Part shown: positions 16,990 to 24,447 of the stretch, piece by piece
Numbering within the stretch: the first letter of the stretch is position 1
Layout of the letters: the number at the start of each line of letters is the position of its first letter
Translations under genes and position numbers: made by a program
The notes under the pieces: model-generated
What the model saw: only the letters and a program-made list of their open reading frames with translations
What the model was told of the DNA's origin: nothing
Database searches by the model: none
From: Undibacterium cyanobacteriorum
GTDB lineage: Bacteria > Pseudomonadota > Gammaproteobacteria > Burkholderiales > Burkholderiaceae_D
Direction: 5' to 3'
Assembly: GCF_031326225.1 (NCBI RefSeq)
Contig: NZ_CP133720.1
Span: forward strand, 2,852,001-2,916,000
Length of the DNA: 64,000 bases

Positions 16990-19473
16990 ATGAACGCGAA
17001 TGAAAAAATCCTCGGTATTACCGAAATGGCGCCACAAGAAATTTCCCTCGATGTGTTAGTCGAGAAATACGCCAAAGGGAGTGAGACAAGTATTGCCGAT
17101 GTCCAAAGTCGTGTCGCTAAAGCCTTAGCAAGCGTGGAGGCACCCGACTTCCAAGCCTATTACGAAGAAAAATTTCTTTGGGCTCAGAAAAATGGCTTCG
17201 TCCCTGCCGGCCGCATTAACTCCGCAGCGGGCATGGACTTGCGAGCAACTCTCATCAACTGCTTCGTGCAACCTGTGGGTGATTCGGTTTCAAGTGCAGA
17301 AAACGGCAAACCAGGTATCTACACAGCGCTTTCAGACGCTGCCGAAACCATGCGTCGCGGTGGTGGCGTTGGATACGATTTTTCAACGATACGTCCCAAA
17401 GATGCACTTGTAAAAGGCACCCGCTCTCGTGCTTCGGGCCCAGTCTCGTTTATGCAAGTATTCAATGCATCTTGCTCCACGGTTGAATCTGCAGGTGCAC
17501 GACGCGGTGCGCAAATGGGCGTATTGCGTTGCGACCATCCAGACATCCGCGACTTTATTCATGCCAAAGACCAAGGCGGATTGACCAATTTCAATATCTC
17601 AATTGGCGTCACTGATGCATTTATGCAGGCTGTCGCTGACGATACGGATTTTGAGTTATGTCATCGTGCAGAACCAGGAGAAGAAAAGAAACAAGCAGGG
17701 GCCTATCAACGCGATGACGGTCATTGGGTTTATGAGAAAGTGCGGGCACAAGAATTGTGGGATGCGGTGATGAAATCCACCTACGATCACGCTGAACCAG
17801 GCATTCTTTTCTTATCGCGTATCAATGCCGAAAACAATCTTTATTACTGTGAAAAAATCGAAGCCACCAATCCATGTGGTGAGCAGCCATTGCCAGACTA
17901 TGGTTGCTGCTGTTTAGGCTCAATTAATCTGACACGCTTTGTGAGACACGCCTTCGCCAAAGAAGCCAGCTTCGATTTTGCCAGCTTTAGTGCCGTCGTT
18001 GCAGTCGCTACCCGTATGCTCGATAACGTCCTCGATGCAACCGCTTGGCCACTACAACAGCAACATGATGAAGCTATGTCCAAACGTCGAGTGGGCTTGG
18101 GCTTCCTCGGATTGGGTAGTGCACTTGTAATGCTCGGAATTCGCTATGACTCTGCTCAGGGGCGAGAATTTGCACGTCAAGTCGCGGAACAAATGCGCAA
18201 CACTGCCTACACAACCTCGTCAGAACTCGCGAAAGAAAAAGGTGTCTTTCCTCTGTTCGACGTGAATAAATATCTGGATGGCACGTTTGCCAAACGCTTG
18301 CCGATAGAGCTGCGAGAACAAATCAAACAAAACGGTTTGCGCAATTCGCATTTAATTTCGATCGCGCCAACTGGAACGATTACACTCGCCTTTGCCGACA
18401 ATGCTTCCAATGGGATCGAACCAGCTTTTTCATGGGTCTATAACCGCAAGAAGCGCATGAGCACCGGTGAAAGCCGCGTGTACGAAGTGGCGGATCATGC
18501 GTGGCGCTTATATCGTCATCTAGGCAATGACGTTTCAGATGACAGCAAATTACCACAGGCGTTTGTGACCGCATTGGCGATGTCAGCGACCGATCACATG
18601 ATGATGCTGCAGGCGGTTCAACCTTATGTTGACTCGGCGATTTCAAAAACAGTGAATGTCCCGGCGGACTATCCGTATGAAGATTTCCAATCCTTGTACT
18701 TTGACGCCTGGCGAGCAGGCTTGAAAGGTCTCGCAACGTATCGCCCCAATAGCGTGCTTGGTAGTGTTCTATCGGTCAGTTCAGAAGCGGCACCAAGCGC
18801 CAAGTCGTTACCTGACGATGATTTATTACGCAAGCAATTCGATGGCAGACCTTTTGGTGACCTTGAATCGGTCACATCAAAGGTTCAATACATGACCTAT
18901 GAAGGTAAAAAGACTGTTTATTTGACGGTGAGTTTCATCCATATTCAAGGCAACGTCGGTGGCGAATTGGCCACCATCGAGCGCCCGTTTGAATTCTTTA
19001 TGCCAGCAGGTCAGAAAAATGATGGTCAACAATGGATCTCAGCGAGTATGCGTTTGTTATCCATGGCCGCCCGTTCTGGTGGCTCAATTGCTAAAGCGCT
19101 TGCCGATATGCGAGAAGTCGTGTGGGACAAAGGCACTGTGCGCTGCGGTACGATCACCAAAGACGATGGTAGCCAAGCCCCTCTATTCCATGAATCGGAA
19201 GTCGCCGCGATCGGTTACTCATTACAACGCATTCTGATGAAGCGAGGTTTCCTTGATGCAGCCGGCAATCAAGTTCCAATTACTGTTCTCGCTGAGAAAT
19301 TCAAGAACAAACAATTGGCATATGGCATGGACGATTTAGCCTATGAAGCAGAGTCGACGCCTCTGGCGCACCACAATGGAAAAAAATGTCCTGAATGTGG
19401 GGCACACGCATTGCAAAAGATCGACGGTTGCTCACGCTGTGTTTCTTGTGGCTACGTAGGCGCATGCGGTTAA
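16990..19473 (+). CDS. nrdJ: Adenosylcobalamin-dependent (class II) ribonucleotide reductase
   Basis: Reduces ribonucleotides to deoxyribonucleotides with a cobalamin-generated radical, independent of oxygen. 827 aa. Active-site loop NPCGEQPLPDYGC at about residue 295 holds the catalytic Asn-Cys-Glu. SCSTVESAGARRG, the earlier GRINSAAG/RRGGGVGYDFS segment, and APTGTITLAF near residue 460 are class II features. The C-terminus carries redox and zinc-type cysteines, CPECGAHALQKIDGCSRCVSCG. No ATP-cone is evident at the N-terminus. It is monocistronic, ending at a bidirectional terminator. Dependence on B12 follows from the family; no riboswitch was found. Confidence 0.94.
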   Translation: MNANEKILGITEMAPQEISLDVLVEKYAKGSETSIADVQSRVAKALASVEAPDFQAYYEEKFLWAQKNGFVPAGRINSAAGMDLRATLINCFVQPVGDSVSSAENGKPGIYTALSDAAETMRRGGGVGYDFSTIRPKDALVKGTRSRASGPVSFMQVFNASCSTVESAGARRGAQMGVLRCDHPDIRDFIHAKDQGGLTNFNISIGVTDAFMQAVADDTDFELCHRAEPGEEKKQAGAYQRDDGHWVYEKVRAQELWDAVMKSTYDHAEPGILFLSRINAENNLYYCEKIEATNPCGEQPLPDYGCCCLGSINLTRFVRHAFAKEASFDFASFSAVVAVATRMLDNVLDATAWPLQQQHDEAMSKRRVGLGFLGLGSALVMLGIRYDSAQGREFARQVAEQMRNTAYTTSSELAKEKGVFPLFDVNKYLDGTFAKRLPIELREQIKQNGLRNSHLISIAPTGTITLAFADNASNGIEPAFSWVYNRKKRMSTGESRVYEVADHAWRLYRHLGNDVSDDSKLPQAFVTALAMSATDHMMMLQAVQPYVDSAISKTVNVPADYPYEDFQSLYFDAWRAGLKGLATYRPNSVLGSVLSVSSEAAPSAKSLPDDDLLRKQFDGRPFGDLESVTSKVQYMTYEGKKTVYLTVSFIHIQGNVGGELATIERPFEFFMPAGQKNDGQQWISASMRLLSMAARSGGSIAKALADMREVVWDKGTVRCGTITKDDGSQAPLFHESEVAAIGYSLQRILMKRGFLDAAGNQVPITVLAEKFKNKQLAYGMDDLAYEAESTPLAHHNGKKCPECGAHALQKIDGCSRCVSCGYVGACG

Positions 19474-19513
19474 CAAAATTCGGTCGCTAATAAATAGCGA
19501 CCAAGTCGTATTA

Positions 19514-19543
19514 AAAAAATGCCCGCACAGCGCGGGCATTTTC
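19514..19543. terminator. Bidirectional terminator between nrdJ and tolC
   Basis: 8-bp stem atgcccgc/gcgggcat with a 5-nt loop. T runs follow on both strands (TTTT on plus, TTTTTTT on minus), which serves the convergent nrdJ and tolC genes. Confidence 0.9.
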
Positions 19544-19610
19544 TGTTAAGAAATCGATGAACTAGCTCAACGAATGCTTACACGAATATTTGCACAGATT
19601 ACTGCACAAA

Positions 19611-20930
19611 TTATTGTGCCAGCAATGTATTCACGTCAGCCAAGTCAGTTTCTTTCAAAGTTCCAGCTGCCGCTTTCAAACGCAAGCCATTCACGATATT
19701 GTCGTAACGTGCTTTTGCTAAACTTTGACGTGTATTTGAAAGTTTTTGTTGTGCATTCAAAACGTCGATATTGATACGAACACCGACCTGATAACCCAAC
19801 TTAGTTGAATCTAAAGCTGATTGACTCGAGATTTCCGCAGCCTCAAATGCCTTAATCTGTGCCAAACCACTCACGACACCGATGTAAGCCTGACGAGCAC
19901 TTTGCGCTGCTGTACGACGTGCATTTTCTAGATCATTACGTGCTTTATCTTCCAAAGCAATCGTCTCGCGCACACGGCTATCTGTTCCGAAGCCAGCGAA
20001 TAAAGGAATATTGACCGACACACCGATGGTCGTTGGACGGCTCACGCCCGTAACTGCAGACGTACCTGAACTACCAGAACTACGACCAGTTGAGGCTGAT
20101 AAATCGATAGTTGGCAAATGGCCGGCACGACTCTTCTTAATTTCGCGCTGAGCAACTTCCAAAGAGGCTTGGGAAATCGTCACGCCAAAGTTTTGCTTTT
20201 CAGCAGTCGCTACCCATTCATTCATCTGCGCAGGAACGGGTGAGTTTAATTGAATACCATCCTTCAAACGCGCTAGGTTACCCGCATCTTTACCAATGAT
20301 CTGACGCAAAGCTGCCCGCTTTACTTCGAGGTCACCCTCGCCCGCCAACACCTGCGCTGTCACCAAATCAAATGCAGACTGTGCTTCATGCGTATCAGTG
20401 ATCGTTTGTGTACCAACTTCAAAATTGCGTTTCGCCGATGCCAACTGCTCTGCAGTTGCAACTTTTTGATCTTGCAAAGTTTTGAGAGTATTTTCTGCTG
20501 CCAAAACATCAAAGTATGCTTGCGCCACACGCAGCATTAAATCTTGCTGCGCTTGGGCGAATTGAATGTCACTGATTACCACAGACAATTTACTTTGCTC
20601 ATAGCTTTCCCAATTGCCTAAGTTAAACAATGGTTGACTCATTGAGAGTGTCAAAGAATTGCCTGTTGAATTGGAAGTCACTGCCTTACCCGCATCAGGA
20701 TTAAACTCAGAATGAGTTTTGCTAACACCACCGCTCAGACCCACACGTGGCAAAAGAACCGAACGACCTTGTACAGAACGCTCTGCACCAGCCAAGCGAG
20801 CCGCACGAGCGGAACTGAACTGTGCATCATTAGCCAATGCATCTTTATAGACCTGTATCAGATCAACCGCACCTGCGTTTAATGAAAAAAACGCCGTCGC
20901 AATAAAAGTAGCGAGAATAGATTTACGCAT
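19611..20930 (-). CDS. tolC: TolC-family outer membrane channel protein
   Basis: Trimeric exit duct for type I secretion and tripartite efflux pumps. 439 aa with signal peptide MRKSILATFIATAFFSLNAGA. Family repeats are visible: DLIQVYKDALANDAQFSSARAA near the N-terminus and the second half starting around LEVAQREIKKSRAGHLPTI. The coiled-coil segments are rich in Ala/Gln and the C-terminal half ends with GVRINIDVLNAQQKLSNTR. No pump components adjoin it. It follows the rhodanese gene on the same strand, an order common in Burkholderiales (pcm-rhodanese-tolC), with a structured leader between them. Confidence 0.94.
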   Translation of the reverse strand: MRKSILATFIATAFFSLNAGAVDLIQVYKDALANDAQFSSARAARLAGAERSVQGRSVLLPRVGLSGGVSKTHSEFNPDAGKAVTSNSTGNSLTLSMSQPLFNLGNWESYEQSKLSVVISDIQFAQAQQDLMLRVAQAYFDVLAAENTLKTLQDQKVATAEQLASAKRNFEVGTQTITDTHEAQSAFDLVTAQVLAGEGDLEVKRAALRQIIGKDAGNLARLKDGIQLNSPVPAQMNEWVATAEKQNFGVTISQASLEVAQREIKKSRAGHLPTIDLSASTGRSSGSSGTSAVTGVSRPTTIGVSVNIPLFAGFGTDSRVRETIALEDKARNDLENARRTAAQSARQAYIGVVSGLAQIKAFEAAEISSQSALDSTKLGYQVGVRINIDVLNAQQKLSNTRQSLAKARYDNIVNGLRLKAAAGTLKETDLADVNTLLAQ

Positions 20931-20954
20931 AAAATGCTCCGAATAAATTTAGGA

Positions 20955-20992
20955 TTGCCCCCGCCTCTCTCAAGGAGGCTAAGTTGGGGCAA
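20955..20992 (-). promoter_or_regulatory. Nested hairpin in the tolC leader
   Basis: The outer stem ttgcccc/ggggcaa encloses an inner stem gcctc/gaggc. It lies 25 bp upstream of the tolC ATG on the minus strand and is not followed by a T tract, so it is more likely a structured 5' leader than a terminator. Confidence 0.5.
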
Positions 20993-21006
20993 CATATCTG
21001 TCACCT

Positions 21007-21037
21007 AGAAGTTTCTTGGCACCACCCAGAAACTTCT
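21007..21037 (-). other. Stem-loop at the 3' end of the rhodanese gene
   Basis: 10-bp perfect stem agaagtttct/agaaacttct with an 11-nt loop, overlapping the stop codon region of the rhodanese gene. No T tract follows. It may stabilise or process the rhodanese-tolC message. Confidence 0.5.
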
Positions 21038-21359
21038 AATATGTGGGCATACTTGAATCAACCTGCATTGCCCACGCATGTACACCACCGGTCAAATTAA
21101 TAATCTTATTGAAGCCATTTCTCTCTAGGAAATGTGCGACTTGCATACTTCTTCCGCCATGATGACAAATACAAACAATCACAGCATCAGGATCGAAATC
21201 ATCCAAGTGCAAAGGCACCGTATGCATAGGCATCAGCCGGGAATCTGGAATATGACAAATTTCATATTCATTTGGTTCCCTAACGTCCAGCAAAATTGGC
21301 TTAGCTTTTTCTGAATCTTCCAACCAAGCTGCGAGTTCATTTGCGGAAATTACCTGCAT
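21036..21359 (-). CDS. Single-domain rhodanese-like sulfurtransferase
   Basis: 107 aa from the ATG at 21359 (MQVISANELAAWL), which has AAGAGAA upstream; the longer frame to 21425 is unlikely. Rhodanese fold landmarks are LLDVREPNEYEICHIPDS and the active-site loop CHHGGRS with the catalytic Cys, close to GlpE-type proteins. Cytoplasmic; the sulfur acceptor is unknown. It lies between the Pcm-like gene and tolC. Confidence 0.92.
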   Translation of the reverse strand: MQVISANELAAWLEDSEKAKPILLDVREPNEYEICHIPDSRLMPMHTVPLHLDDFDPDAVIVCICHHGGRSMQVAHFLERNGFNKIINLTGGVHAWAMQVDSSMPTY

Positions 21360-21474
21360 TACATTCTCTTGCACTGATTTGATTACGTCATTGAAACACT
21401 GCTGACTGATGTGCCTTGCTGTCATCCACCGCTGACCAACTCTACCGCCCTGAAAAGCACATTAGCGATTCTTC

Positions 21475-22125
21475 TTACAAACGGAAGCTCGATTCTTCTG
21501 CCGCCTGTGTCAGACGCACCACCGACGTTTCCAAAAGGTTCTTCACATTGAAGAACAACTCGGATTCACGCGTAATTAATTGCGCAGTCATCACAGGCAT
21601 TTTGCCAACGAAGGCAAACAATCGTCCGCCAACATTCAGCTGTTCTTGCAAACTTGCTGGGATAGACTCCAACGATCCTGTCACAACAATCACGTCAAAA
21701 CTAGCAACTGCTTTATTTTGTAACGCATCACCCAGCACCACATCGACATTCGTGATGCCATTTTTCTTGATGTTTTGTGACGCCAACTCTTTCAATTCAG
21801 CTTGCGCTTCCATTACCGTCACGTGACGTGCTTGATGCGCCAACAAAGCTGCCAAATAGCCAGAGTCAGCACCGACCACCAAAACGGAATCCGTCGATTT
21901 TGCTTCGACCTCTTGCACAATACGAGCTTCCAACTTCGGGGGTAAAGCGGATACGCCGGCTACCAAAGGCAAGCTTGTATCAAAGAAGGCCAAACTCTTT
22001 TGGGATTCAGGGAAGAAATTTTCACGTTTGACCGTAGACAACAAACCCAACACTTCAAGAGAAGTCACATTGGTTGGACGAATCTGCTGCTCAATCATGT
22101 TAAAACGGGCTTGTTCGATATTCAT
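21475..22125 (-). CDS. Protein-L-isoaspartate O-methyltransferase-like protein
   Basis: 216 aa, class I SAM-methyltransferase fold of the Pcm family (RFNMIEQQIRPTNV at the start, VLVVGADSGYLAALLAH as SAM motif I, FDVIVVTGSLESIP, LNVGGRLFAFVG). The isoaspartate-recognition motif typical of true Pcm (GxGQTISQPYxVA) is replaced by AGVSALPPKLEARIV, so protein repair activity is doubtful. Burkholderiales carry this divergent form next to rhodanese and tolC. Cytoplasmic; no signal peptide. Confidence 0.85.
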   Translation of the reverse strand: MNIEQARFNMIEQQIRPTNVTSLEVLGLLSTVKRENFFPESQKSLAFFDTSLPLVAGVSALPPKLEARIVQEVEAKSTDSVLVVGADSGYLAALLAHQARHVTVMEAQAELKELASQNIKKNGITNVDVVLGDALQNKAVASFDVIVVTGSLESIPASLQEQLNVGGRLFAFVGKMPVMTAQLITRESELFFNVKNLLETSVVRLTQAAEESSFRL

Positions 22126-22260
22126 AATCTTCTACTTTTCTCTGAACCTCAGCGGTGCTGTGGGCTCGGTTAATGTATCTGCGGAAACTTACATTTTATC
22201 AAATACAGCTCTGAAAAACTCGCTCACCGCCACATTTCCAGGCTAAGCGCACAATTATTT

Positions 22261-22896
22261 TTACTTCGCAGACGCCAAAATACTGCGCAAAGACATGTCA
22301 ATGTAACACTGTAAGTATTCTGGCAATTTTTCTTCTTCCACAGCACACACGCCATTCGAATGCTTCCAGATCATCATCATGATCATGGGCGCGATCAGAA
22401 TGCGCGGCGCGATAGTCAAATCCATAGGGAGAATGTCACCTCGATCGATCCCACGCTTCAACATAGTCGCCACCAGGCGTTCACCACGATCAACCACTTC
22501 TTCCTGATAAAAGCGTGCTAAATCTGGGAAATTACCTGCTTCTGCCATCATCAACTTCGGCAGTCCTGAAAGTTTAGAGGCTCCAACATTGTCCCACCAT
22601 GTATGAATCACTAAGCGAAAGAGCTCCTCACTACTACCCTCGAACTGTTCGATCACACTCTCCGCCTGCCCGATCAAAGGAACAATCGATTCTCTGACCA
22701 CGGCCTTCAACAGCTCTTCTTTACTGCTAAAGTAGAGATACAGTGTTCCCTTGGACACGCCAGCGGACTTCGCCACATCATCGAGACGAGTCGCAGCAAA
22801 GCCACGCGCTACGAAATGATCCAAAGCAGCGTCGAGCAACTCCTGCGGACGAGCATCTTTCCGACGTTCCCAACGAGGTTTAAATGGACAAGTCAT
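22261..22896 (-). CDS. TetR-family transcriptional regulator
   Basis: 211 aa from the ATG at 22896 (MTCPFKPRWERRKDARP); the longer frame to 22920 would need TTG. The helix-turn-helix is at about residues 20-65: ELLDAALDHFVARGF, DDVAKSAGVSKGTLYLYF, SSKEELLKAVV. The C-terminal ligand domain is of TetR_C type with a WWDNVG and MMMIWKHSNG segment. The gene is upstream of the Pcm-like/rhodanese/tolC group on the same strand, so it may regulate tolC. An 18-bp palindrome at 22986 is a candidate operator. Confidence 0.92.
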   Translation of the reverse strand: MTCPFKPRWERRKDARPQELLDAALDHFVARGFAATRLDDVAKSAGVSKGTLYLYFSSKEELLKAVVRESIVPLIGQAESVIEQFEGSSEELFRLVIHTWWDNVGASKLSGLPKLMMAEAGNFPDLARFYQEEVVDRGERLVATMLKRGIDRGDILPMDLTIAPRILIAPMIMMMIWKHSNGVCAVEEEKLPEYLQCYIDMSLRSILASAK

Positions 22897-22985
22897 AGCA
22901 CCAACAAAATCTTCAAACAAAACATCCTAAAACAAGGATAAAGAAAAATTACTAAAAAATAAAGTTATTTAGTCGCAACAAATTA

Positions 22986-23003
22986 ACTTACTCATGAGTC
23001 AGT
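22986..23003. promoter_or_regulatory. Palindromic TetR-type operator candidate
   Basis: acttactcatgagtcagt: 18 bp, palindromic at 16 positions with a perfect 10-bp centre actcatgagt. It lies 90 bp upstream of the tetR start and 120 bp upstream of the divergent ykgJ-type gene. Its size and symmetry fit TetR autoregulation. Confidence 0.55.
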
Positions 23004-23123
23004 AATGTATAGCTAAGCGGCAATTTGGTCAAGATTTCCAATTCGAACCTATGTTCTAGCGCAAACTTTTTCAGTTCTTGTTGCGATAGCCTCAGTTCAT
23101 AGCCAGGTAGTACAATTCCCCGT

Positions 23124-23399
23124 ATGAAAGAATGCCGTCCTCTTTGCGCCGCTTGTTGTATTGCACCCTCTATTTCCACGCCCATTCCTGGTATGCCCAA
23201 TGGCAAACCAGCCGGCGTACCGTGTGTTCAATTAACCGATGATCTTCGATGCGCCATTTTCGGTAAGTCTGAGCGCCCCAGTTGTTGCTCAGGCCTTCAA
23301 GCCAGCGAGGAAATGTGTGGATCAGAGCGCGAATATGCGATTACATGGCTATCTCATTTGGAACACGCAACTGCTCCGATCAAATACACCACACCGTGA
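23124..23399 (+). CDS. YkgJ-family cysteine cluster protein
   Basis: 91 aa, zinc- or iron-chelating domain. The N-terminal cysteine cluster (CRPLCAACC) and the family block IAPSISTPIPGMPNGKPAG are followed by CVQLTDDLRCAIF and further cysteines (SCCSGLQASEEMCG), eleven in all. The biochemical role is unknown; members are thought to bind metal. The start at 23124 is the family N-terminus. It is divergent from tetR. The 190-bp gap to uppP contains no gene. Confidence 0.88.
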   Translation: MKECRPLCAACCIAPSISTPIPGMPNGKPAGVPCVQLTDDLRCAIFGKSERPSCCSGLQASEEMCGSEREYAITWLSHLEHATAPIKYTTP

Positions 23400-23589
23400 A
23401 CCTTCGATCAATAATGGGTGCAAGCCGCTACAGGTTTCACTCCTATTTCACGCCAAATCACTGCCAAAGAATGTTAAGCTTCGCCCTCGCATTTTGAGGC
23501 TGAGAAAAACAAATTCATTAATAAAATGCTTTTACATTCAAGATCGGCCCCATCTCATTTAATTTAACTGCCTAGGCACTTACAACAAT

Positions 23590-24423
23590 ATGGATCTCGC
23601 TCTAGCCTTCAAGATCATCATCATGGGCATCGTTGAAGGACTCACTGAATTCCTTCCGATCTCATCAACTGGTCATCTTATTCTAACCGGTAGTCTCTTG
23701 GATTTTTCCGGCGAAAAAGCCAAAGTATTCGAGATTGCCATCCAAGCTGGAGCCATTCTTGCCGTGTGCTGGGAATATCGCGCCAAGATCAAATCCGTAT
23801 TGAGTGGCTTGGTCGACAATCCCGTAGCGCGCAGACTCGCTATCAATGTAACCATTGGATTCCTCCCAGCAGCGATCTTGGGCTTCTTATTCATTAAGAA
23901 CATCAAAGCCTATTTATTCGCGCCAATACCTGTCGCCTTAGCATTCATCATCGGCGGGTTCATTATTCTCATAGTCGAGAAACGACAGACAACTCAATCC
24001 CATGTTGTACGCATTGAATCGGTCGACGACATGAGTAATCTCGATGCTATCAAAGTTGGGCTCGCACAAGCTTTCGGTCTTATCCCTGGCACATCGCGCT
24101 CAGGTGCAACTATCATCGGCGCAATGTTGTTTGGCATGTCTCGCAAGGCAGCGACCGAGTTCTCCTTTTTTCTCGCGATTCCAACTTTATTTGGCGCGAC
24201 CGCTTACTCACTCTATAAAGCGCGTGACTTACTCAGCATGAGCGATGTACCGATGTTTGGGCTCGGCACCATCACGGCCTTCATCTCAGCTTTCTTCTGC
24301 GTGCGCTGGTTACTTCGCTACATCAGCACCCATACCTTCACGATTTTTGCATGGTATCGGATTGCCTTCGGCATCATGATTCTGGTCACTTGGCAATTGG
24401 GCTGGATCAGTTGGACCGAGTAA
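23590..24423 (+). CDS. uppP: Undecaprenyl-diphosphatase
   Basis: Integral inner-membrane phosphatase regenerating undecaprenyl phosphate for peptidoglycan and other glycan carriers; it is linked to bacitracin tolerance. 277 aa with about eight hydrophobic segments. Catalytic motifs are GIVEGLTEFLPISSTGHL near the N-terminus and IPGTSRSGATIIGAM at about residues 165-180. It ends in TAA 24 bp before recQ, in the same reading frame as recQ. Confidence 0.96.
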   Translation: MDLALAFKIIIMGIVEGLTEFLPISSTGHLILTGSLLDFSGEKAKVFEIAIQAGAILAVCWEYRAKIKSVLSGLVDNPVARRLAINVTIGFLPAAILGFLFIKNIKAYLFAPIPVALAFIIGGFIILIVEKRQTTQSHVVRIESVDDMSNLDAIKVGLAQAFGLIPGTSRSGATIIGAMLFGMSRKAATEFSFFLAIPTLFGATAYSLYKARDLLSMSDVPMFGLGTITAFISAFFCVRWLLRYISTHTFTIFAWYRIAFGIMILVTWQLGWISWTE

Positions 24424-24447
24424 AAAAATGATTCAAATCTAAGAAAC

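Noticed and set aside
22988..23206. 72-codon minus ORF overlapping the ykgJ-type gene
   Set aside because: It is antisense to the start of a well-supported cysteine-cluster protein.
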